A DNA stretch of 64,000 nt from CAYNZP01 sp964401835 (lineage in GTDB: Bacteria; Planctomycetota; Phycisphaerae; SM23-33). The notes beneath the pieces are model-generated. The model ran no database searches, was not told where the DNA came from, and saw only the letters and a program-made list of their open reading frames with translations. Location: assembly GCA_964401835.1 (NCBI GenBank), contig CAYNZP010000002.1, positions 196,174 to 260,173 of the forward strand, in the 5' to 3' direction. Positions 7,423 to 15,939 of this stretch are shown piece after piece; the first letter of the stretch is position 1, and every line of letters starts with the position of its first letter. The translations under genes were made by a program, and so were the position numbers.

Positions 7423-9984
7423 ATGCGACCTCTAAGAACTTTTACCGTTCAACCATCATTGCCCGAACCGCTCAAGCCTCTGCTGGAGTTGGCTCATAAC
7501 CTGTTTTGGACCTGGCAGGGCTCGATACGAGATCTGTTTCGCCGCCTCGATTCACAAGGCTGGGAAGACTCATACCACAACCCCGTGGCGATGCTGGGAA
7601 ACATCGACCAGCAGAAGCTTATTGCAGCTGCCAATGACGAGGGGTTCATGGCACATCTCAAACGGGCATACGCTGAGCTGCAGGATTATCTAAGCAAGCC
7701 CGGCTGGTGGAGCCAAACTTACGGCGGAGACAGACAACCCCAGGTTGCGTATTTCTGTGCGGAATTCGGAATAACGGAGTCCCTGCCGATTTACTCGGGC
7801 GGCCTTGGCGTCCTCGCTGGCGACCACTTGAAGAGTGCTTCGGAGTTGGGGATACCGCTGGTAGGTGTCGGTCTGCTCTACCAACAGGGATACTTCCGCC
7901 AGCGTTTGAACGCTGACGGCTGGCAGCTTGAGCTGTTCCCGAGGAACGACTTCCACAATATGCCCGTCGAGCTTCTTCGTTCAGAAGACGGCAATCCGGT
8001 TACTGTTGAAATAGAAATGCCCGAAAAACCTGTCTTAGTCCAGGTATGGCTGGCACGGGTCGGAAGAGTTAAACTTTTTCTGCTTGATACAAATATCGCG
8101 GGCAATTCTCCTGAGCATCGACAAATTACTGCCCAGCTTTACGGCGGCGACCAGGAAATGCGCATACGTCAGGAAATTGTACTTGGCATTGGTGGAGTTC
8201 GGGCTCTTAGGGCCGTGGGGATTAATCCAAAAGCCTTCCATATGAACGAAGGCCACGCCGCATTCCTGTCTCTCGAACGAATCCGTATGCTGATGGCTGA
8301 AACGGGCGTATCCTTCGCCGAGGCAAGAGAAGCGGTTGCCGCATCAAACGTATTTACGACCCATACACCTGTCCCGGCCGGCCACGACGCGTTCGAACCG
8401 TGGCTGATTGATAAATACTTCGATAAATACTGGCATCAGCTCGGTATCAGCAGGGAAGATTTCCTAGCCCAAGGCCGACAGGACCCCAAGAGCAAAGAAG
8501 AGCCAATGAGCCTGACAGTGCTTGCAACGCGAATGAGCACCTATCGCAATGGCGTAAGTGAACTGCACGGTCAGGTCAGCCGAACTCTTTGGACGGGAAT
8601 CTGGCCGGGCATCCCCGTTGACGAAGTTCCAATCCAGCACATTACCAATGGAATTCACACGAGAAGCTGGATAAGCAACGACCTTGCATCACTATATGAC
8701 CGCTACCTCGGCCCGGGTTGGACTGAAAAACCCGCGGATATGGCTATCTGGAAAACAGTAGAAAATATTCCTGATACCGAACTGTGGCGTACCCATGAAA
8801 GGCGAAAAGAACGTCTCGTTTCGTTTTGCCGTGAAAGACTTAGTGCCCAGTTAGCAAAACGCGGCGCCGGATCTGCCGAGATAGCTGCTGCGAGCGAAAT
8901 TCTTGATCCTGAAGCACTGACTATTGTTTTTGCCAGAAGGTTTGCTACATACAAGCGTGCGAGTCTGATCCTTTCCGATCTCGACCGCCTGAGCAAATTA
9001 CTTAACAATCCCGACAAGCCGGTACAGATCATCTTTGCTGGAAAGGCTCATCCAAGGGACAACCCCGGCAAGGACCTTATCAGGAAATTTATACACACAG
9101 CCCGAAAAGAAGAGTTCCGCAGATCTCTTGTTTTCATAGAAGACTACGATATTAACGTCGCACGCTATCTGGTTCAGGGCACGGACGTTTGGCTGAACAC
9201 TCCCCTGCGTCCGATGGAAGCATCCGGCACGAGCGGCATGAAGGTTGCCGCCAATGGTGGATTGAATCTTTCTATCCTGGATGGTTGGTGGGCCGAAGGT
9301 TACTCGACAGACGTCGGCTGGGCTATAGGCTCGGGTGAAACCTATGACGACATAGATTATCAAAATGCAGTGGAATCGCAGGCGATTTATGACACATTAG
9401 AAAAAGAAACCGTCCCGCTGTTTTACAGTCGTGGCCCGGACAAACTTCCACGCGGCTGGATTGCCAAGATGAAAGCTGCCATGAGCAAGCTGGCACCGGT
9501 TTACAACACAAACAGAATGCTCAAGCAATATGCTGAAATGTCCTACGCCAAGGCCGCCCAGCGAGGTGACGAACTCACTGGAAATGAAATGGCTGGTGCA
9601 AAAGAACTAAGCGGGTGGAAGCAGAAAGTCTTTCATGAATTTGACGGTATCCGAATAGATACGGTTAGTGACAACATGAACGGTGAAGGCGGTGCTTTTG
9701 TCGGCAAGGATGTTACTGTCGAGGCGGTGGTAGATTTAGGCGGACTTGGCCCTGAAGATGTCCGTGTCGAACTCTACTTCGGTCCGCTTGGCGGCGACGG
9801 CCAACTCGATGACGGCCAGGTCATACCAATGGAACAAGTAGAAAACGAAGGTGATAATCGCGTCAAATATACTGCCCTTATGCCATGCAGTAAAAGCGGC
9901 ATGACAGGCTATACCGTCAGGGTAATGCCCTGCCATACCAACCTGGTAGCATCTTCTGATATGGCACTTATTAGATGGGCATAG
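7423..9984 (+). CDS. glgP: alpha-glucan phosphorylase
   Basis: Cytosolic pyridoxal-phosphate enzyme that removes glucose-1-phosphate from glycogen or maltodextrins. The 853-residue product is of the short alpha-glucan phosphorylase type common in thermophiles, actinobacteria and planctomycetes: it opens with the DUF3417-like N-terminal domain (ELAHNLFWTWQ), has the phosphorylase active-site region YFCAEFGITESLPIYSGGLG, and the cofactor lysine K607 in EASGTSGMKVAANG. A C-terminal beta-rich extension of about 110 residues follows. It is followed by the hairpin leader of thrS, whose T-tailed stem could also end glgP transcription. It stands alone, away from other glycogen genes. Confidence 0.95.
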   Translation: MRPLRTFTVQPSLPEPLKPLLELAHNLFWTWQGSIRDLFRRLDSQGWEDSYHNPVAMLGNIDQQKLIAAANDEGFMAHLKRAYAELQDYLSKPGWWSQTYGGDRQPQVAYFCAEFGITESLPIYSGGLGVLAGDHLKSASELGIPLVGVGLLYQQGYFRQRLNADGWQLELFPRNDFHNMPVELLRSEDGNPVTVEIEMPEKPVLVQVWLARVGRVKLFLLDTNIAGNSPEHRQITAQLYGGDQEMRIRQEIVLGIGGVRALRAVGINPKAFHMNEGHAAFLSLERIRMLMAETGVSFAEAREAVAASNVFTTHTPVPAGHDAFEPWLIDKYFDKYWHQLGISREDFLAQGRQDPKSKEEPMSLTVLATRMSTYRNGVSELHGQVSRTLWTGIWPGIPVDEVPIQHITNGIHTRSWISNDLASLYDRYLGPGWTEKPADMAIWKTVENIPDTELWRTHERRKERLVSFCRERLSAQLAKRGAGSAEIAAASEILDPEALTIVFARRFATYKRASLILSDLDRLSKLLNNPDKPVQIIFAGKAHPRDNPGKDLIRKFIHTARKEEFRRSLVFIEDYDINVARYLVQGTDVWLNTPLRPMEASGTSGMKVAANGGLNLSILDGWWAEGYSTDVGWAIGSGETYDDIDYQNAVESQAIYDTLEKETVPLFYSRGPDKLPRGWIAKMKAAMSKLAPVYNTNRMLKQYAEMSYAKAAQRGDELTGNEMAGAKELSGWKQKVFHEFDGIRIDTVSDNMNGEGGAFVGKDVTVEAVVDLGGLGPEDVRVELYFGPLGGDGQLDDGQVIPMEQVENEGDNRVKYTALMPCSKSGMTGYTVRVMPCHTNLVASSDMALIRWA

Positions 9985-10008
9985 CTAAAACCGGGCAACT
10001 TTTTACCT

Positions 10009-10035
10009 TTGCTTGAAGAAGAATTAACTTATAAT
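10009..10035 (+). promoter_or_regulatory. promoter candidate for the thrS leader
   Basis: A perfect TATAAT at 10030-10035 lies about 15 bases downstream of TTGCTT (10009-10014). The -35 is imperfect and the spacer short. Transcription would start near 10042, just before the long inverted repeat at 10050. Confidence 0.5.
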
Positions 10036-10049
10036 TAGCTGAAGTTATC

Positions 10050-10178
10050 AAAAGCCGGTATACAAAAAATGCTAAATACGACAACGCAAACAACGACTAC
10101 ATGTTAATGCCAGTTCCCGAACAACTCGGTATCTGGTTGCGTTGTGAACTTTAGCGAGTTTTGTGTACCGGCTTTTTA
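10050..10178 (+). promoter_or_regulatory. long imperfect hairpin in the thrS leader
   Basis: Two arms of about 42 bases (10050-10091 and 10136-10178) are nearly complementary: AAAAGCCGGTAyACAAAA, then a GCTAAA segment, then ACAACGCAAC, each matched in reverse on the other side. The loop region of about 45 bases can form a small inner stem (CCAG...CTGG around CCG...CGG). The distal end runs into a T tract, so the structure could work as terminator for glgP, as an attenuator for thrS, or as a stable small RNA. It does not resemble a T-box. Autoregulation by ThrRS, known in E. coli from tRNA-like operators, is an inference here. Confidence 0.65.
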
Positions 10179-10206
10179 ATTATCTCTGGTCGATAAGAGG
10201 ATAAAG

Positions 10207-12198
10207 ATGGGTGTTAAGGTAAAGTTGCCAGACGGCAACAATCTGAAATTTGAAAAACCTGTAAGTGCCGCGGATGTTGCAATGGAAATTTCTCCGCGCC
10301 TTGCCAAGGCCGCCGTAGCAGCTGAAATTGACGGACAGCTGACAGACATTTCCACTTCTATGGATAAAGGCGAGCACGAAGTTAAGATTATCACTAACAA
10401 GGACGAAGCTTCCCTGGAGATACTGCGTCATACAGCCGCTCATGTAATGGCCCAGGCGGTGGTTAATCTTCTGGGACCTGAGGTAAAGTACACAATCGGA
10501 CCCGCCCTGATGGACGACTTCCAGTACGGATTCTATTACGACTTCGACCTGCCCCGACCCATCGGCCCGGAAGACCTCATAAAGATCGAAGCCGAGATGA
10601 AAAAAATCGCCTCTCAAAAAATACCGCTGGAGCGAATAGAGCTTTCAGTAGATGAGGCGAAGGCAAAATTCAATGAGCTTGGCCAAGGGTATAAAAACGA
10701 AATGATTGACGACCTGGTTCGCGATGAAGGCGTAACCAGCGTAAGCCTCTACCGCCAGGGCGAGTTTCTGGACATGTGCCGCGGACCTCACTTGCCGGAT
10801 ACCTCAAAGGTCAAAGCGTTCAAACTGATAACATCAGCGGGAGCTTACTGGCGAGGGGATGAAACCAAGGCGATGCTAACCCGAATATACGGCGTTGCTT
10901 TCTTCGACAAGAACCAACTCGCCGAGCACATGGAGCGTATCGAAGAAGCCCGGAAGCGTGATCACCGAGTAATAGGCAAGCAATTGGGTTTATTCCTGAT
11001 CGATGAAAAAGTCGGACCCGGCCTGCCACTGTGGATGCCAAAAGGCACAACCATCCGCATGGAATTGCAGAAATGGCTGCAAAGTGAGCTGACAAAGCGA
11101 GGCTATCAACTGGTTGTTAGCCCGCATATTGGCAAACTCGAACTGTACCGCACAAGCGGCCATTATCCCTATTACAAAGAGTCGCAGTTCCCCCCTATTG
11201 AGATGGGCGACGAAGAGGGCTATCTGCTCAAGCCGATGAACTGCCCGCACCACATGCAGATTTACAAAACCACTCAGCACAGCTACCGCGACCTGCCGGT
11301 CCGGCTGGCAGAGTTCGGCAGCGTCTATCGCATGGAAAAGTCTGGCGAATTGAACGGCCTAGTCAGGGTGCGAGGATTCACCCAGGATGATGCCCATATA
11401 ATCTGCACACCTGAGCAGCTCGAAGCCGAGATCGAATCGTGCGTAGAACTGACAAAGACCGTCCTTTCGACCCTCAGCTTGGATGACTATCGCGTAAGAA
11501 TTGGGTTGCGAGAAGACGGGCAGGACAAATACGTCGGGGATACCGATCATTGGGCTGCAGCTGAGGAAAATATTCGAAACGTCGTAAAAAGACTCGGCAT
11601 GAACTATACCGAGGAAAAAGGCGAGGCGGCCTTCTACGGTCCGAAAATCGACTTCGTTGTCAAGGACTGCATCGGAAGGGAATGGCAGCTGGGAACCATT
11701 CAGGTCGACTATAATCTGACCGAACGGTTCGATCTGGAATACATCGGTGCTGACAACTCCCCGCACCGCCCTGTTATGATCCATCGCGCACCTTTCGGTT
11801 CGATGGAAAGGTTTATAGGCATTCTTATCGAGCACTTCGCTGGGGCGTTTCCGCTGTGGCTAAGCCCTACCCAGGTAGCTGTCCTTCCGGTAAGCGAAAA
11901 ATTCGAAGATTACGCCAAGGAAATAAACGAAAAGCTCCTCTTGGCCGGCATTCGGACAGAACTGGATAACTCGCCAGAAAAGATTGGTGCGAAAATCCGA
12001 AAGGCCACAATCCAGAAGGTTCCGTATATGGCTATTGTTGGTGCAAGAGAGGCCGAATCGGGAACTGTCGCACCGCGGGCCAGAAAAGAAGGCGACCTCG
12101 GAGCCATGAAAATAGAAGAATTCATAAGTGCTTTGAATCAGGAGATTTCCTCCAAGGGGCAGCAAAGTTTAGTCCCAAATGAGGCTGAAATATCCTGA
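10207..12198 (+). CDS. thrS: threonyl-tRNA synthetase
   Basis: Charges tRNA-Thr with threonine in the cytosol. The 663 residues carry the full bacterial architecture: TGS domain (1-60), editing domain with HTAAH (H75, H79), class II catalytic core with the zinc ligand C346 in PMNCPHHM, motif 3 in the APFGSMERF segment, and the anticodon-binding domain at the C-terminus (VAVLPVSEKF onward). Length matches the family. GAGG lies a short distance before the ATG. It heads the cluster thrS-infC-rpmI-rplT-pheS, an arrangement widespread in bacteria. A structured leader precedes it. Confidence 0.98.
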   Translation: MGVKVKLPDGNNLKFEKPVSAADVAMEISPRLAKAAVAAEIDGQLTDISTSMDKGEHEVKIITNKDEASLEILRHTAAHVMAQAVVNLLGPEVKYTIGPALMDDFQYGFYYDFDLPRPIGPEDLIKIEAEMKKIASQKIPLERIELSVDEAKAKFNELGQGYKNEMIDDLVRDEGVTSVSLYRQGEFLDMCRGPHLPDTSKVKAFKLITSAGAYWRGDETKAMLTRIYGVAFFDKNQLAEHMERIEEARKRDHRVIGKQLGLFLIDEKVGPGLPLWMPKGTTIRMELQKWLQSELTKRGYQLVVSPHIGKLELYRTSGHYPYYKESQFPPIEMGDEEGYLLKPMNCPHHMQIYKTTQHSYRDLPVRLAEFGSVYRMEKSGELNGLVRVRGFTQDDAHIICTPEQLEAEIESCVELTKTVLSTLSLDDYRVRIGLREDGQDKYVGDTDHWAAAEENIRNVVKRLGMNYTEEKGEAAFYGPKIDFVVKDCIGREWQLGTIQVDYNLTERFDLEYIGADNSPHRPVMIHRAPFGSMERFIGILIEHFAGAFPLWLSPTQVAVLPVSEKFEDYAKEINEKLLLAGIRTELDNSPEKIGAKIRKATIQKVPYMAIVGAREAESGTVAPRARKEGDLGAMKIEEFISALNQEISSKGQQSLVPNEAEIS

Positions 12199-12322
12199 TT
12201 TTGTGATATTATTTATATGAGGTAGATTTAGTTGGCTTAGATTGATATCGTCTGGTTTCGAATGTGTCCTAAGGTGGACTTTGTTTCTAACCGACATTTT
12301 TTAGCAATAAGGAGAATTAACC

Positions 12323-12844
12323 ATTTCGTCTACAAATTTACGCTGCAACTCACAGATCCGTATTTCCCCAATACGTCTGATCGATGAGAACAATGAACAA
12401 GTAGGAATAGTCGACGTCAGAGAAGCAATTTCAAGAGCTCAGGATATCGATCTCGACCTTGTCGAAGTCGCGCCCCAATCCCGCCCGCCAGTCTGCAGGA
12501 TCATGGATTATGGCAAGTGGAAATATGCCCAGAAGAAGAAAGAACAAAAGGCAAAAGCCCACCGACATGAGACCGAACTGAAGGAAATCCGCATCAAGAC
12601 ACCCAAAATCGGTGAGCATGACCTTGGTATCAAGATCAACCACGCAAGGGAATTCCTCGAAAGAGGAGACAGGGTCCAGTTTACACTGCGATTCCGTGGC
12701 AGAGAGCTTGCCCACATCGATGAAGGTAGAAGGATTTTTGGACAAATCCAGGAAGAACTCCAGGAGGTTGGCAAGGTGGCTCAACAGGTGAAGTTTGAAG
12801 GCCGAAGAATCACAATGGCCTTGATACCAATGCCGAAAGGCTAA
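12323..12844 (+). CDS. infC: translation initiation factor IF-3 with AUU start
   Basis: Binds the 30S subunit and checks start-codon choice. The reading frame has its first ATG only at 12503, which would remove the N-terminal domain. Reading upstream in frame gives a full 173-residue IF-3 beginning at ATT 12323-12325, preceded by AAGGAG about eight bases away. The N-terminal domain signature (RLIDENNEQVGIV, then DLVEVAPQSRPPVCRIMDYG) and C-terminal domain (IRIKTPKIGEHDL onward) are intact. AUU starts on infC are a known autoregulatory device in E. coli, where IF-3 rejects its own start codon; the same logic is inferred here. Confidence 0.95.
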   Translation: MSSTNLRCNSQIRISPIRLIDENNEQVGIVDVREAISRAQDIDLDLVEVAPQSRPPVCRIMDYGKWKYAQKKKEQKAKAHRHETELKEIRIKTPKIGEHDLGIKINHAREFLERGDRVQFTLRFRGRELAHIDEGRRIFGQIQEELQEVGKVAQQVKFEGRRITMALIPMPKG

Positions 12845-12903
12845 GCTCCTTTTAAAATTTGGCGGTACGACTTCTATTCAATATAGCTTATAAGACTCAT
12901 CAT

Positions 12904-12961
12904 CGGCGTCTGTTACGAAGTTCTGCAACTTTAGACTAACAGGCGCCGTATTTGTTTTTTT
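12904..12961 (+). terminator. terminator or attenuator between infC and rpmI
   Basis: CGGCGTCTGTTA (from 12904) pairs with TAACAGGCGCCG (ending 12948), leaving a loop of about 21 bases, followed by TTTGTTTTTTT. This is a good Rho-independent signal. It may end infC transcripts or act as an attenuator before the ribosomal protein genes. Confidence 0.65.
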
Positions 12962-13034
12962 GGCAAAATTCGGCATTTAATGCACTTTTGGGGAAATTTG
13001 CTCAAATTCCGTGGAAACTTTTTTCTCAACACCC

Positions 13035-13062
13035 TTTACACACCATACTTTATTGCTACAAT
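13035..13062 (+). promoter_or_regulatory. promoter for rpmI-rplT-pheS
   Basis: TTTACA (13035-13040) and TACAAT (13057-13062) are separated by 16 bases. Transcription would start near 13069, about 34 bases before the rpmI start. Its position after a terminator-like hairpin supports an independent transcript for rpmI-rplT-pheS. Confidence 0.6.
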
Positions 13063-13102
13063 ATCCCGACTTTATGAAACTCAAGGCAGATGAGGTTTAC
13101 TT

Positions 13103-13297
13103 ATGCCCAAAATGAAGACAAATAAATCTATCGCTAAGCGAGTAAAGGTGACAGGCCGCGGCAAGATCACGCGTCACAAAACAGGTTCAGGCCACCTTAA
13201 AAGCAAGAAGTCACCAAAGCAGATTCGCAACTTCCGCAACGATTCAGTTGTATCTAAAGGTATTGGCAAGCAGATCAAGCGTATGCTTGGCTTGTAG
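13103..13297 (+). CDS. rpmI: 50S ribosomal protein L35
   Basis: A 64-residue, very basic protein of the large ribosomal subunit. The sequence shows the L35 pattern: MPKMKTNKSIAKRVKVTGRGK, then HLKSKKS and a C-terminal KRMLGL. Length matches the family. GATGAGG lies before the start. It sits between infC and rplT, the classical order, so the identity is secure. Confidence 0.97.
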   Translation: MPKMKTNKSIAKRVKVTGRGKITRHKTGSGHLKSKKSPKQIRNFRNDSVVSKGIGKQIKRMLGL

Positions 13298-13424
13298 TTG
13301 ATCATAAAGAAAAGGTTCAGACGGGAGTCCATTGGGACGATAGGCCGTGCAGATTTTTTTTTGCCGCCTTGCGAAACATCCCGCTTATCGGGAGTCCGTC
13401 AGCCGAAATTGAAGGAGCAGTAAG

Positions 13425-13787
13425 ATGCCACGCGTTAAAAAGGGTGCAGCACGTCATCAAAAGCACAAAAGAGTCCTCAAGGCAGCCCGCGGTGCACATG
13501 GGGCAAGTTCACGCCGTTACAGATTGGCTATCCAGACTGTAATCCGTGCAGGCGTAAACGCAACAAGAGACCGCAAAAGACGCAAAAGAGAATTCCGCCG
13601 CCTCTGGATTACCAGATTGAGCGCAGCCTGTCAGCAGAGAGGCATCAGATACAGCCAATTTATCTTTGGGCTTACCCAGGCCGATGTCGCAATCAACCGC
13701 AAGATGCTCAGCGAAATTGCAATAGCAGACCCGGCCGCGTTTGACCAAATCGTCGAAGTTGCGAAGAAGCATATTCCTTCGGAATAA
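13425..13787 (+). CDS. rplT: 50S ribosomal protein L20
   Basis: A 120-residue ribosomal protein that binds 23S rRNA early in assembly. It opens with the typical MPRVKKGAARHQKHKRVLKA helix and contains the KRRKREFRRLWI motif and YSQFIFGL. GGAGCAG precedes the start. The 127-base spacer from rpmI contains a run of nine T and a small CCCG...CGGG hairpin; in other bacteria L20 represses this operon through its leader, and this spacer could serve that purpose, but no specific binding site was recognised. It lies 17 bases before pheS. Confidence 0.97.
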   Translation: MPRVKKGAARHQKHKRVLKAARGAHGASSRRYRLAIQTVIRAGVNATRDRKRRKREFRRLWITRLSAACQQRGIRYSQFIFGLTQADVAINRKMLSEIAIADPAAFDQIVEVAKKHIPSE

Positions 13788-13804
13788 AGCACGACTAAAA
13801 AACA

Positions 13805-14797
13805 ATGTCTCTGGAAGAGCTGGAACAACTCAAGTCACAGGCTCTGGAAGAGCTTGAGGCCGCCGATTCGCCGGATTCGCTTGAATCGTGGCGAATTAAA
13901 TACCTAGGCACTAAAGGTGCCGTCAAGGCGGCTATGCAGAAACTCAAGGATGTTCCCAAAGAGCAAAAGCCCGCCTACGGCAAGACCGCTAACCAACTCA
14001 AGAATCTTCTCCAGGGCAAGTTCGATTCCATCAAAGACAAGGTCGCCGAACCTGCTAAAGCTGCCGGGCCCAAGGTAGATATCACCCTGCCGGGCCGACG
14101 CCCAAAGATCGGCCACCTCCATGTTATCACGCAGACAATAAACGATATTTGTGATATCTTCGGAAAAATGGGCTTCGATGTCGAATACGGGCCGGAAGTC
14201 GAGGACGAGAAGCATAACTTCGAGTCGCTCAATATTCCTGACCACCACCCAGCCCGCGACCCCCTGGACAACTTCTACATCGACAAAGACACGATGCTGC
14301 GTTCGCAGACTTCGACCGTCCAGATTCGCGTGATGGAGTCGCAGGAACCGCCCATACGGATTATCGCACCCGGCCGCGTATATAGGCCAGACACAGTCGA
14401 CGCTACGCACAGCTTCATGTTTCACCAGGTCGAAGGCCTCTACGTCGACGAGAACGTCACCATGGCTGATCTCAAGACCTGCCTGGACCAATTCTGCAAG
14501 GCATACTTTGGCAACGAGGTAAAATCGCGCTTGCGGCCAAGTTTCTTCCCGTTCACCGAGCCGTCAGCGGAACTCGATGTATGGTTCAAATATGCCGACG
14601 GTCACGAGGACTGGATGGAATTGGCTGGCTGTGGAATGGTTGACCCCCACGTGCTGGAAGCTGTCGGCTACGATAGCGAGAAATACACCGGCTTCGCCTT
14701 CGGTGTGGGCATCGAGCGAATGGTAATGGTTCGCCATCAAATTCCTGACATCCGCTACCTCTACGAATCGGACATCCGTTTCCTGCATCAATTCTAA
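13805..14797 (+). CDS. pheS: phenylalanyl-tRNA synthetase alpha subunit
   Basis: Catalytic subunit of the heterotetrameric PheRS. The 330 residues have an N-terminal coiled coil (1-85) that would contact tRNA, and a class II core with RPDTVDATHSFMFHQVEG, FFPFTEPSAELDV and GFAFGVGIERMVM (motif 3). Length is normal for the alpha chain. The beta subunit gene pheT, usually next, is absent: the downstream neighbour dprA is on the opposite strand and its stop overlaps the pheS stop by four bases. pheT must therefore lie elsewhere in the genome. Confidence 0.97.
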   Translation: MSLEELEQLKSQALEELEAADSPDSLESWRIKYLGTKGAVKAAMQKLKDVPKEQKPAYGKTANQLKNLLQGKFDSIKDKVAEPAKAAGPKVDITLPGRRPKIGHLHVITQTINDICDIFGKMGFDVEYGPEVEDEKHNFESLNIPDHHPARDPLDNFYIDKDTMLRSQTSTVQIRVMESQEPPIRIIAPGRVYRPDTVDATHSFMFHQVEGLYVDENVTMADLKTCLDQFCKAYFGNEVKSRLRPSFFPFTEPSAELDVWFKYADGHEDWMELAGCGMVDPHVLEAVGYDSEKYTGFAFGVGIERMVMVRHQIPDIRYLYESDIRFLHQF

Positions 14798-15921
14798 TCT
14801 GCTGCGTTTGGAAGGCTTTTCCTGGCAAAGACATTCCCCGGCTGCTGTGTTACTGCGCCTTTAAGTACGAGCATTGTCATAGTCGATGCAACCTTCCCGC
14901 TGTCCAGGCTGCACTGACGGACAATTTCGTCAACGCTTAAAGGGTTTTCCTTAAGAGCGTCGATAATCCTTTGCTCCAGTTCATTCAGGCCGGCTGGCAA
15001 AACATCTTCACCGGATTGCTCCTCTTCCGTCATCTTCACCCCCACCTGGCCGAGATGTTCGAGAATGTCTTCAAGGTTTTGAGTAAGTATCGCTCCATCA
15101 CGGATAAGTTCGTTACTGCCCGCACTGAGGGGCGAATCTACCCTCCCGGGGATAGCGAATACCTCCCTGCCATGCTCAGCAGCCTCTGTTGCGGTTATCA
15201 GGGCCCCGCTACGCTTGGCAGCTTCGACAATCAAAACGCCAAGCGAAAGCCCGGAGATAATCCTGTTACGCGTCGGAAAGTTGCCCGCCAGCACAGCTGT
15301 CCGCATCGGAAACTCCGAAATGACCGCCCCATTGTCATCGCTGCAAATCTGCTCAAAAAGTTTTTCGTTCTCGGATGGATAGGAATGGCAAAGTCCGCAC
15401 CCCATAACAGCAATCGTCCTTCCGCCAGCTGAGAGAGCCCCGCGATGTGCAGCAGTGTCTATACCACGCGCCCCACCGGAAACTACCGTAAAGCCCGCCC
15501 TGCCCAAAAGCTCGCCAAATCTTTGCCCCTGCTCCAGACCATAATGCGTGCAGCGGCGTGAACCGACAACGCCAAGTGCAACGGCGTCAGTTGGCTCGAG
15601 CTTGCCCCTCACATACAGTAACGGCGGCCGGCCGTAGATAGTCTTGAGCGCAGCTGGATAGGATTCGTCGCAGTCACATATTATCTCGGCACCGAGCTTT
15701 CGGGCCTCCGCAATTTCATCGTCAATCTGATCTTCAGTAACAGATGTAATCGCCTGGGCTGTCTTATCGCCAACGCCCTGGACCCTTAGCAACTGTTTTA
15801 CCGGAGCACAGGCAGCAGCCTCTACGCTACTAAAAGCTTCAACGATGCGGTGAAACGTAATTGCGCCAACACCCTGTGCCAAGGTAAGCTTGAGATACGC
15901 TCGAATGCTTTCGTCGGACAT
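14794..15921 (-). CDS. dprA: DNA processing protein DprA
   Basis: Cytosolic protein that binds incoming single-stranded DNA and loads RecA during natural transformation; it is also widespread in bacteria not known to be competent. The 375 residues show an N-terminal helix-hairpin-helix/SAM-like region (VQGVGDKTAQAI), the Rossmann-like core with GVVGSRRCTHYG, SGGARGIDTAAHRGAL and IPGRVDSPLSAGSNELIRDGA, and a C-terminal winged helix (LNELEQRIIDALKENPLSVDEIV). All parts of the family are present. It is convergent with pheS with a four-base overlap and lies 18 bases from the enolase-superfamily gene upstream, probably one transcript. Confidence 0.95.
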   Translation of the reverse strand: MSDESIRAYLKLTLAQGVGAITFHRIVEAFSSVEAAACAPVKQLLRVQGVGDKTAQAITSVTEDQIDDEIAEARKLGAEIICDCDESYPAALKTIYGRPPLLYVRGKLEPTDAVALGVVGSRRCTHYGLEQGQRFGELLGRAGFTVVSGGARGIDTAAHRGALSAGGRTIAVMGCGLCHSYPSENEKLFEQICSDDNGAVISEFPMRTAVLAGNFPTRNRIISGLSLGVLIVEAAKRSGALITATEAAEHGREVFAIPGRVDSPLSAGSNELIRDGAILTQNLEDILEHLGQVGVKMTEEEQSGEDVLPAGLNELEQRIIDALKENPLSVDEIVRQCSLDSGKVASTMTMLVLKGAVTQQPGNVFARKSLPNAAD

Positions 15922-15939
15922 TGATCCCCCTTTAAAGGT

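Noticed and set aside
10050..10178. T-box riboswitch before thrS
   Set aside because: No T-box consensus (TGGNACCGCG-like) or specifier loop is seen; the structure is one long stem.
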